From Marivita sp. (GTDB lineage Bacteria > Pseudomonadota > Alphaproteobacteria > Rhodobacterales > Rhodobacteraceae), in assembly GCF_022763305.1 (NCBI RefSeq), contig NZ_JALEGT010000121.1, positions 1 to 64,000 of the forward strand: 64,000 bases of DNA, read 5' to 3'. Under the pieces are notes generated by a model that was given only the letters and a program-made list of their open reading frames with translations, did no database searches and was not told the origin of the DNA. Shown one piece after another: positions 42,546 through 50,900 of the stretch. Positions within the stretch are counted from its first letter, which is position 1. Each line of letters begins with the position of its first letter. Made by a program: the position numbers and the translations under genes.

Positions 42546-44624
42546 ATGACCACAAGCGGAGCCCGCAGACTGTTGGTTGTGTTCCTCCTGATTTTATCGG
42601 GCACATCGGCCTCTGCCGAACAGCGGGTTCTGTTTCTATCGGATTTTGCATCCATCACTCCTGGATACCGTGCGATGGAGAACGGCATCGCCGACATCTT
42701 GGGGGATGACTTTCGGTTCTTTCATTCCGAGTTTCTGAATGACCGGGACCTGACCGCCGACGAAGCACGTATGACGTCGATCGTGGATCTCTACGCCCAG
42801 AAATATGAAGCGACCGGAATAGATGTCGTCGTCAGCTACGGTCCTCAGTCAGATATCCTGGCCGGCCAGATAAGGGATCGCCTGACAAACGCGCGCATTC
42901 TGAGGATTTTGCTGGCGCCCCCGACGTATGACCTCCTGCCTCAGGACGTGGAAATCTCGGTCGAAGCCGACTTGCATCGGATTTTCGAGGAAATCTTCAC
43001 CTTGTCCGAGCCGGACACCATCCTGTTTACCGGCGAAACAACCGGCCAGCCCTGGCGCGACGGTGAAACGGCTGTCTTTCGCGAGGCGCTTGAAGCCTAC
43101 GGGTTTGATGGTGAACTGATCGACATGCTCAATCAGCCATTGAGCGAAGTGGAACAGCGGGCGTCCGCACTTTCGGAAAACGCGATCGTCGTTTCGCTGC
43201 TATGGTTCTCGGATGGGGAGGGGCGCCCGCTCTATCCTTATCAAGCAATCGACCGCCTGATCGAATCCGCCTCGGCGCCTGTCTTCACCATCCTGAGTGA
43301 ACATGTAGGGCGCGGCGCTCCGGGTGGGCTCGTCGTCAGTCGCGAAATGATGGGACGCGGGATTGGCCAAGCTCTTCTGGATATGGAACAGGATGTCGAA
43401 CCGATGGCCACGATGCCTGCGATGCGGCATGTCTATAATTGGGACGCTTTGCAAAAATGGGGTCTCACACCCGCAACGTTTCCCGACGATGCCATCGTTT
43501 TGAACACGCCCCCACCTCTCTGGTATACCCACCGCCGACAGTTGATCGCCTCAGGCATACTTGTCGTTCTGCTGTTGAATGCCTTGGTGCTGGCTCTTCT
43601 GCTTGCGCGTCAGAGAGCGCTGTCCAATCGAAAGCTCGAAACCTATGTCGAGCAGCTTAACGTCGCCCGCAAAGCGGCCCAGATCGGGTTTTTCCGTCGA
43701 ACCTATGGCGTTGACGAAATGTACTGCGATGAACGCTTTCGCGAACTGTTCGGTCTGCCTCTGACCGGCCCTGTCTCTGTCGATGAGGCAAACGGCAAGG
43801 TTCACGCCGACGATGTTGCCACGATGCTTGAGGAAACCAGGCGCTGCCGGGATCCGGCGTACCCATCAAACGAATACGAAGGCGAATTTCGGATAGATTG
43901 CGGACCGATGTCTCCACCTCGTTGGGTGCATGCCCGGGGAGAGGTGCATTTCGAAGACGGGACGGCCAAGACATTTACCGGGGCGGTTTATGACGTCACG
44001 GATTATCGGGAAGCCGTCAAAACGCGGGATGTTCTGATCGAGGAGCTGAACCATCGGGTCAAGAATACGCTGTCCGTTGTACAGGGACTGGCGTTCCAGA
44101 CCTTTCAGGGGGCCGACAATATCGAGCACGCGTGCGAGTCATTTTATGCCCGGCTGACCGGGCTCTCGACCGCGCATGACCTTTTGGCAGCGGCAAGCTG
44201 GGAAGCGGCCGAAATACATGACGTTGCCGAAAAAACGCTGATCGGTTCAAGAAACATCTTCATGTCGGGTCCGCATGTGCAGCTGCCACCCAAGCTGTCG
44301 CTCAGCATCTCGATGGCATTGCACGAACTGCACACAAACGCGATCAAATACGGGTCGCTGTCCCAAGGTGTTGGCCATGTCGACCTGGAATGGTCCACAA
44401 CGGAACATCGCGGATCAAAAACGCTGCACCTGACCTGGACTGAAACCGGTGGTCCGCACACGAAAGAGCCATCTACTCAGGGCTTCGGTCTCGTGCTGGT
44501 GTCCAAGATCGTTCCAAAGGACAATGGCGGGGAAGCAAAACTCGTATTTCGCGAGACCGGGGTCCGGTACGAACTGACCGTGCCGATCAAGCCTGAGAAG
44601 AATCTGGTCGGCCCAAAGGCTTAG
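42546..44624 (+). CDS. HWE/HisKA_2-type sensor histidine kinase with periplasmic substrate-binding-like domain and PAS
   Basis: Signal peptide, long periplasmic domain, TM (IASGILVVLLLNALVLALLLA), PAS, LIEELNHRVKNTLSVVQGLAFQTF H-box and LSISMALHELHTNAIKYGSLS N-box. Confidence 0.92.
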   Translation: MTTSGARRLLVVFLLILSGTSASAEQRVLFLSDFASITPGYRAMENGIADILGDDFRFFHSEFLNDRDLTADEARMTSIVDLYAQKYEATGIDVVVSYGPQSDILAGQIRDRLTNARILRILLAPPTYDLLPQDVEISVEADLHRIFEEIFTLSEPDTILFTGETTGQPWRDGETAVFREALEAYGFDGELIDMLNQPLSEVEQRASALSENAIVVSLLWFSDGEGRPLYPYQAIDRLIESASAPVFTILSEHVGRGAPGGLVVSREMMGRGIGQALLDMEQDVEPMATMPAMRHVYNWDALQKWGLTPATFPDDAIVLNTPPPLWYTHRRQLIASGILVVLLLNALVLALLLARQRALSNRKLETYVEQLNVARKAAQIGFFRRTYGVDEMYCDERFRELFGLPLTGPVSVDEANGKVHADDVATMLEETRRCRDPAYPSNEYEGEFRIDCGPMSPPRWVHARGEVHFEDGTAKTFTGAVYDVTDYREAVKTRDVLIEELNHRVKNTLSVVQGLAFQTFQGADNIEHACESFYARLTGLSTAHDLLAAASWEAAEIHDVAEKTLIGSRNIFMSGPHVQLPPKLSLSISMALHELHTNAIKYGSLSQGVGHVDLEWSTTEHRGSKTLHLTWTETGGPHTKEPSTQGFGLVLVSKIVPKDNGGEAKLVFRETGVRYELTVPIKPEKNLVGPKA

Positions 44625-44675
44625 AAATTCACCTTGGACGCAGGTGACGATCCAGAGGATGCACTGTCGGGAATC

Positions 44676-44706
44676 AAAAAAGGCGGTGCTGACGCACCGC
44701 CTTTTT
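44676..44706. terminator. Bidirectional intrinsic terminator
   Basis: AAAAAAGGCGGTGCTGACGCACCGCCTTTTT between convergent genes. Confidence 0.85.
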
Positions 44707-44728
44707 CTATAGGATAATCCGCTGTGGA

Positions 44729-44920
44729 TTAGTCCGAAGCAGCAGCAGCCAGCAGTACGAGCAGTACCAGCGGGATGATGATGCCAGCGGACGAGGAGCT
44801 TGCTGCGGCTTCTTCAACCACAACCACCGGCTCCATGACCACGTCGTCTTTTGCGTAGGAACCGGCCATTGCTGTCGAAGCAGCACCAGCGAACGCGGCG
44901 GCGAGAACGAGTTTCTTCAT
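44729..44920 (-). CDS. Small exported/membrane protein of unknown function (63 aa)
   Basis: [63 protein letters not shown]: signal peptide plus C-terminal hydrophobic helix; RBS-like GGAGG upstream and terminator downstream. Confidence 0.8.
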   Translation of the reverse strand: MKKLVLAAAFAGAASTAMAGSYAKDDVVMEPVVVVEEAAASSSSAGIIIPLVLLVLLAAAASD

Positions 44921-45066
44921 ATTAACCTCCAGATATTTGCATGTCGGCGCGCATAGCAACACACGACAGGCACCCAAGACTTACCTCGTAAGACTCTCTA
45001 ACCAGTATATCGTGCCAAATGCAAACCTATCTTATCGCTCGACTTTCCAGCTTCGACGCCATGTCG

Positions 45067-45666
45067 TCAAATTAGCAACACCTGCGTGCCAACTTTCGCC
45101 AACTCGTAAAGTTCCTCGATATGCTCGTTGTAGAGCCCGATGCACCCATTCGAAGACCGCCGTCCGATCTTGCGTGTGTCATGGGTTCCGTGAATGCGGT
45201 AATAGGTCCAGCTCAGGTGAAGCGCGCGGGTACCAAGCGGGTTGTCAGGACCCGGCGGAACATAATCCGGCCATTCGGGGTTGCGGATCTTCATCGACGG
45301 TGTCGGACGCCAATCCGGCTCGGGATCCTTGAGCGTAACTTCCGTGCGGCCGCGCCGTGTGAGGTCTTCTGTCAGCGGCACGGAGGATGGATACAGCCGG
45401 TAATTCCCGTTCTCTTCCCAGTAGTGAAGCGCCCGCGAATCGATGTCGACAAGGATCGCACCCTTTGTCAGGTTGCTGAAATAGGGCTGCCAATCCAAGG
45501 TCCGGAAGCTCGAGATGTTGCGGCGGACAACCTGCGACAGATCGCGCTCCATTTCGACGGTCGAGCCATCATTGACGTCCTGCGCGACGGCGGGCGTCGC
45601 CACGAGCGCCGCGGTTCCCGCAAGGAAACCGCGGCGGTTTATTGGAAAACGAGTATTTTCTGCCAT
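45067..45666 (-). CDS. L,D-transpeptidase (YkuD) with Tat-like signal
   Basis: NRRGFLAGTAALVATPAVAQ; YRIHGTHDTRKIGRRSSNGCIGLYNEHIEELY catalytic motif. Confidence 0.95.
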   Translation of the reverse strand: MAENTRFPINRRGFLAGTAALVATPAVAQDVNDGSTVEMERDLSQVVRRNISSFRTLDWQPYFSNLTKGAILVDIDSRALHYWEENGNYRLYPSSVPLTEDLTRRGRTEVTLKDPEPDWRPTPSMKIRNPEWPDYVPPGPDNPLGTRALHLSWTYYRIHGTHDTRKIGRRSSNGCIGLYNEHIEELYELAKVGTQVLLI

Positions 45667-45841
45667 TTTCTGGCCTCTGCGTAAGCATGGAAATTCGGAA
45701 GTTGTGTCTCTAGTCTATATGGCGTGAATGCCTCAGTCGCAATTCAAAGGAATGTCATATCGGCAATTCTCGGCTTTGTGTGTTTGCTCCTCCCCCGGAC
45801 TGGGGCTAAGCCCGGGAACGACCGAATTTGGGTGGCCTATC

Positions 45842-46396
45842 ATGAAGCGTTCGACATTTATCCTGAGTGCAGCCGCGATGGCGCTGACGGCCTGCGCCGG
45901 AGCGCCGCCGCCTCCGACGCTTGGGCCAGACGGAAAACCGCTTCCACGAGTGTATCGCATTCGGTCGACGGACACGGGGCGCATCCAGTTCCGGATGCTC
46001 GATGCGATCAATGCGCTGCGTCAGGCCTCTGGTGCACCTGCCCTCGAGCTGGACGCACGGTTGACTGCCGCTGCGGCCACCCATGCCCGCGACATGAGCG
46101 TGCAGAACCGCCCGTGGCATTTCGGTTCGGACGGGTCTTCTCCGATCACCCGCATCCAGCGGGCCGGATATTCCGGCCGTCTTGTCGGTGAGGCGATCTC
46201 GGAAACTTACGAGACCGAGCTCGAGACGCTCGGCGCATGGATGGAAGCGCCGAACACGCGCACCGTGATTCTCGATCCCTCTGCGCGCGAAATGGGCTTT
46301 TCCTGGTTCCAGGAATCGAACGGCAAGATTTGGTGGAACCTTGTTCTTGGTGCACCGAACGAAACCGGCTTCACACCGGTCAACGCCCCGTCCTGA
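45842..46396 (+). CDS. CAP (SCP-like) domain lipoprotein
   Basis: Lipobox ALTACAG; MLDAINALRQASGAPALELDARLTAAAATHARDMSVQNRPWHFGSDGSSPITRIQRAGY. Confidence 0.92.
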   Translation: MKRSTFILSAAAMALTACAGAPPPPTLGPDGKPLPRVYRIRSTDTGRIQFRMLDAINALRQASGAPALELDARLTAAAATHARDMSVQNRPWHFGSDGSSPITRIQRAGYSGRLVGEAISETYETELETLGAWMEAPNTRTVILDPSAREMGFSWFQESNGKIWWNLVLGAPNETGFTPVNAPS

Positions 46397-46413
46397 TATA
46401 GGTCCGCGCCGGA

Positions 46414-46441
46414 CCCAATGTTTCGCGCGCGAAACAATGGG
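46414..46441. repeat. 28-bp near-perfect palindrome with a TGTTTC...GAAACA core
   Basis: CCCAATGTTTCGCGCGCGAAACAATGGG between convergent stops; arms match apart from one A/T position. Confidence 0.7.
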
Positions 46442-46461
46442 TCAGCAAGACTGACCAAGTA

Positions 46462-46947
46462 TCACGGATTGATGGTGATCGGTGTGCCGTCCCGAACCAT
46501 GGAATAAATCTCTCGCATCTCGCGATTGGTCACGGCGATGCAGCCCCAGGTCCAGTCGCGCCCGCCCTTGCGGTTTTTCCAAGGTCGACCATGAATGAAA
46601 ATATCGCCACCGGGCGATTTGCCCATGGCCCGTGCGGCCTCCACATCATGCGGTCGCGGGTAGTCGATCCCGATGGAGAGGTAGAAATTGCTGTTCGGAT
46701 TGCGGCGATCGATCATGTATTCGCCTTCGGGCGTCTTGCCGTCGCCCTCAACCTGTTTGTGCCCGACCGGTGCAAAGCCAAGACCGATATCATAGGACTT
46801 CAGGATCGCGTTGTGGTGCAGCAGGTACATCTTGCGATCCGCCTTCTGGACAACGATCCGGGTCACTTCGGGACCGGTATAGGTTGGAAACTTGCCACAG
46901 GCCGTCAACCCGAGGAACAGCGCCAGAAGACACAGAAGTCGCAACAT
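46462..46947 (-). CDS. L,D-transpeptidase family lipoprotein
   Basis: Lipobox LGLTACG; DIFIHGRPWKNRKGGRDWTWGCIAVTNREMREIY. Confidence 0.93.
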   Translation of the reverse strand: MLRLLCLLALFLGLTACGKFPTYTGPEVTRIVVQKADRKMYLLHHNAILKSYDIGLGFAPVGHKQVEGDGKTPEGEYMIDRRNPNSNFYLSIGIDYPRPHDVEAARAMGKSPGGDIFIHGRPWKNRKGGRDWTWGCIAVTNREMREIYSMVRDGTPITINP

Positions 46948-47033
46948 GGAAAGATCTGCCCGATTTGTTTTCGGGCATCCTACCAGACATTCATGCCCAC
47001 GGGAAAACGAAACCGTGAGTCCCGATGCGCGAC

Positions 47034-47798
47034 TTACCGCTGGTCCAGACGTTTTTCGATGGCTTCCAAGCGGGCAAGCACCTGGTCACGATAGGCATCG
47101 GTCTTTTCATTCGATTCCTCGGCATGAGCATCCTGCATCGAATTCACGATGAGACCCACCAGCAGGTTCACCACGGCAAAGGTCGTGACCATGATAAACG
47201 GCACGAAGAACGCCCACGCCCAAGGATAGACCTCCATCACAGGACGGACAATTCCCATCGACCACGATTCGAGCGTCATGATCTGGAACAGCGAATAGGC
47301 AGACCGTCCCAGATCGCCGAACCATTCCGGGAACGCGTCGCTGAAGAGCTTGGTGGCCATGACGGCACCGATATAGAAGATCAGCGCCATCAGGAGGAAC
47401 ACGCTGCCCATGCCGGGCAGCGCGGTGACGAAACCTTCGACCACCCGGCGCAGACGCGGTGCGGCCGAGATGATCCGCAACACCCGCAGGATCCGCAGCG
47501 CGCGCAAAACCGAAAAGCCTTGTGTCGCTGGAACCAGCGCAATGCCGACAATGACGAAGTCGAAGATATTCCATCCGCTGCGGAAAAATCGCCATCCATG
47601 GGCAAACAGTTTCAGTGCAATCTCGATCACGAAGATGGCAAGGCAGAGCTGATCCAGCAGGAGGATCATCGGTCCAGCGACCGCCATCACCTCGTCCGAG
47701 GTTTCAAGCCCCAGCAAAACGGCGTTGAACAGGATCACGCCGATGATGAAATTCGTCACCCAGGGTTGTTCAAGTAACCCCGCCACCTTGTCGCGCAT
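47034..47798 (-). CDS. Voltage-gated sodium channel (NaChBac/BacNav family)
   Basis: S4 VLRALRILRVLRIISAAPRLRRVVEGF; selectivity filter TLESWSMGIVRPVME; C-terminal coiled coil (DQVLARLEAIEKRLDQR). Confidence 0.95.
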   Translation of the reverse strand: MRDKVAGLLEQPWVTNFIIGVILFNAVLLGLETSDEVMAVAGPMILLLDQLCLAIFVIEIALKLFAHGWRFFRSGWNIFDFVIVGIALVPATQGFSVLRALRILRVLRIISAAPRLRRVVEGFVTALPGMGSVFLLMALIFYIGAVMATKLFSDAFPEWFGDLGRSAYSLFQIMTLESWSMGIVRPVMEVYPWAWAFFVPFIMVTTFAVVNLLVGLIVNSMQDAHAEESNEKTDAYRDQVLARLEAIEKRLDQR

Positions 47799-47810
47799 TG
47801 TGCCGCCCCG

Positions 47811-49031
47811 TCACTTGTCCCGGCGCAGAAGCGCCACCAGTTCCACATGGGTCGACCAACGGAATTGATCAACCACTCTGACCCATTCAAGATCGTAGCC
47901 CGCGCGGATCAACGTGGCGGTATCTCGCGCGAATGTTGCCGGGTTGCACGAAACATGGGCGATCCGCGGGACCCTGGCCTGTGCAAGTTCGGCGACCTGT
48001 GCCGCAGCACCGGCGCGCGGCGGGTCGATCACCACGGCGTCGCATTTCGACAGTTCCTCGGGCTGCAGCGGGGCGCGGAAGAGGTCACGCACTTCGTGGG
48101 TGATCCGTTTCAACCCTTCCGCATTGCGCCAGGCATGGTCAAGCGCACGGATCATTTCGCGGTCGCCTTCAACCGCGTGCACCATGGCGTCTTGAGCCAA
48201 TGGAAGCGCGAATGTTCCGCAACCGGCGAAAAGGTCGATGACCCGCTTTGCCCCGTGTAGAGCCTGATGCACCGCGTCGATCAGGGTGATTTCCCCCTCT
48301 TTCGTCGCTTGCAGAAAGGCTCCGGGTGGTGGCGTCAGATCAGCAGGACCAAGGCGCAGGATCGGTGCGCGGCGTTGCAGGGCGATGTCGTCATCCCAGC
48401 TGATCCGCGCCAGATCATAGTCGCGGGCCAGTTCGGCAAGTGACTGGTGCAGAGCAACATCCATCTCCTTGCCGCCGGTGACAGCCACGTCGAGACCGGT
48501 ATCGGTGCGCGTGACAAGCACGGACAGTTCGCCCTTGCGGGATGCGCCAAGCGCGCCCAGCGCTTCGACCATCGGAAGCGCGGCGCTCAGGTCGGGATGT
48601 ACAAGCTGGCAATTCGGGACGGCGATGATGGTGTCTGATGCTTTAATGTGAAATCCGGCCAGCGCACCCTTCTTGGTGCGACGCACGGAAAATGTGGCCC
48701 GCCGACGGGACTGGGGCGGTGACGTGATCGGCTCATCAAGGTCGATCGCGATGCCCTGCGCGGCAAGCGCTTGCCGTACCACATCGCGCTTCCAGTCAGC
48801 GACGAAGGCATCGGACGCATGTTGCAGCTGGCAGCCACCACAGGATCTCGCGTGCGAGCACGGTGGCTTGACCCGCTGATCCGACGGCCTGTCGATCTTG
48901 GCATCGCGCAGATGCTCCCCCTCGAGCGTGCCGCTCACCACCTCGCCGGGCAGAGCGCCGGCAACATAGATCGGACCGTCGGCAATGCCGTCGCCCAAGT
49001 GGCCCAGTCGTTTGATCGTTACCGTTGTCAT
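47811..49031 (-). CDS. TrmA/RlmCD-type 23S rRNA or tRNA (uracil-5-)-methyltransferase
   Basis: CSHARSCGGCQLQHA Fe-S motif; LFAGCGTFALPLA; VVIDPPRAGA; HVSCNPATFARD. Confidence 0.93.
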   Translation of the reverse strand: MTTVTIKRLGHLGDGIADGPIYVAGALPGEVVSGTLEGEHLRDAKIDRPSDQRVKPPCSHARSCGGCQLQHASDAFVADWKRDVVRQALAAQGIAIDLDEPITSPPQSRRRATFSVRRTKKGALAGFHIKASDTIIAVPNCQLVHPDLSAALPMVEALGALGASRKGELSVLVTRTDTGLDVAVTGGKEMDVALHQSLAELARDYDLARISWDDDIALQRRAPILRLGPADLTPPPGAFLQATKEGEITLIDAVHQALHGAKRVIDLFAGCGTFALPLAQDAMVHAVEGDREMIRALDHAWRNAEGLKRITHEVRDLFRAPLQPEELSKCDAVVIDPPRAGAAAQVAELAQARVPRIAHVSCNPATFARDTATLIRAGYDLEWVRVVDQFRWSTHVELVALLRRDK

Positions 49032-49070
49032 GCGGCGGCTTTTGCCTCAGCCAAAGGGATTGGTCGAGGG

Positions 49071-50900
49071 CTATTCGGCGGCTTCGGCTCCGATGAACCC
49101 GCCGGACTGCCGATCCCAGTAGCGCGCATAAAGCCCGCCCTTGGCCAGAAGCGCGTCGTGCGTCCCGATCTCGACAATGCGGCCTGCGTCCATCACCACG
49201 ATCCGGTCCATGCTGGCGATGGTCGACAGACGATGCGCAATGGCAAGAACGGTCTTGCCCTGCATCACGTGCTCCAACGCGGTCTGGATCTCGGATTCCA
49301 CCTCGGAATCGAGCGCGCTGGTTGCCTCGTCCAGAACGAGGATTGGCGCATCCTTCAGGATTGCGCGCGCCAGGGCAATGCGCTGGCGTTGACCACCGGA
49401 CAGCTTGACCCCTCGTTCGCCAAGATGGGCCGCGTATCCAACACGCCCCTTGAGATCGACAAGACCCTCGATGAAGGTATGGGCCGACGCACGGCGCGCA
49501 GCCTCGAACACCTCTTCGTCGGTGGCTTCGGGGCGACCGTACCGGATGTTCTCCATTGCGGAGCGGTTGAACATCGAGGTTTCCTGCCGCACGACCGAGA
49601 TATCCTTGCGAAGCGCGATCTGCGTGACGTCCCGGATGTCCGTGCCACCCAGCGTGATCCGCCCTTGCTCGACATCGTAGAGTCGAAGCAGAAGCGACAC
49701 GACGGTCGATTTACCGGCCCCTGACGCGCCGACCAGCGCGACTTTCTCACCCTCCGCGATCGTCAAGTCGAACCCGTCCAGCGCGCGAGCGGTCCGGCCA
49801 TAGCCAAAGCTCACCTTATCGAACCGCACATGACCACGCGGCGCACTGTCCTGCGCCATCGGACGGTCGGTGATCCCATGTGCGGGCGTCAGGGTACCGA
49901 TCCCGTCTTCGACTTCACCGATATTGGTAAAGATCGACATCGCGACCCGGCCCAGGCGATTGGTCAGCATCGACAGGCGCGTGGTGATCATCGCGGTCAT
50001 GGCGATGTCCCCGGCGGAGGCACTGCCCGCGCTCCACAGCCAGAGAGCCCCGAGAATGGCGAACAGCGGCAGGATGCCACCCAGCGTCATCAGGACCATG
50101 CGGAAGACAGCCGAGAGTGTTCCGAATTCAAGGGAGCGGTCCCGATAGGCGTCCAGAGCGGCGCGGGTCGCCGTGTCCTCGTCCGCGTCACCGGCAAACA
50201 GTTTGACCGCCGCGATGTTGGAATAGATGTCCACCACCTGACCCGTGACATGGGTTCGCGCGCCAGCCCGAGCCTTGGATCGTTTCTGAACCCGCGGGAT
50301 GAAATAACGCAACGCCGCCGCATAGAGGATCGCCCAAACAACAAAGACCAGAAGCAAGCGCGCGTCGATGGTCAGCATGAGGACAAAAGCCCCGATGAAC
50401 ATCGCGATGGAATAGATGACGACGTCCGAGACCTCGATCACCAGATCGGTCAGCGCACGTGCGGTTTGAAGCGCTTTCTGGCTCAGGCGACCGGCAAAAT
50501 CATTCTCGAAGAACTGCATCGAATGACCCAGCGTATGCTGGTTCAAGCGTGCCAGGATCATGGGATAAAGGTTCGGCCCAAGCAGGATGCTTGTCACGCC
50601 CGCATCCATGACAAAGATCAGCGGCCGGATCACGAGAAAGAAGGCCACGCCGACAAGGACAACCGGCCAGAACGTCGCCCAGAATGCGCCTTGCTCGGCC
50701 ACCGCTGTCTGGTCGATGACCCACCCGGTAAAACGGGCGGCGACCAGTTCGGACATGCCTGTGACGAACGTCACCGCAAACGCCACAAGGATCGCGCGTT
50801 CAGCGCCCTGCAACGCCCACCGCATGAAGGGCAGGATTGCCTGTGGCGGCGGCCCTTCTGCCGGATCGAACGGCCGGATCAGGCGACCAACAAAAGTCAT
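49071..50900 (-). CDS. ABC exporter half-transporter (permease + ATPase)
   Basis: TMD followed by GASGAGKSTVVSLLLRLYD and LSGGQRQRIALARAILKDAPILVLDEATSALDSEVE. Confidence 0.95.
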   Translation of the reverse strand: MTFVGRLIRPFDPAEGPPPQAILPFMRWALQGAERAILVAFAVTFVTGMSELVAARFTGWVIDQTAVAEQGAFWATFWPVVLVGVAFFLVIRPLIFVMDAGVTSILLGPNLYPMILARLNQHTLGHSMQFFENDFAGRLSQKALQTARALTDLVIEVSDVVIYSIAMFIGAFVLMLTIDARLLLVFVVWAILYAAALRYFIPRVQKRSKARAGARTHVTGQVVDIYSNIAAVKLFAGDADEDTATRAALDAYRDRSLEFGTLSAVFRMVLMTLGGILPLFAILGALWLWSAGSASAGDIAMTAMITTRLSMLTNRLGRVAMSIFTNIGEVEDGIGTLTPAHGITDRPMAQDSAPRGHVRFDKVSFGYGRTARALDGFDLTIAEGEKVALVGASGAGKSTVVSLLLRLYDVEQGRITLGGTDIRDVTQIALRKDISVVRQETSMFNRSAMENIRYGRPEATDEEVFEAARRASAHTFIEGLVDLKGRVGYAAHLGERGVKLSGGQRQRIALARAILKDAPILVLDEATSALDSEVESEIQTALEHVMQGKTVLAIAHRLSTIASMDRIVVMDAGRIVEIGTHDALLAKGGLYARYWDRQSGGFIGAEAAE

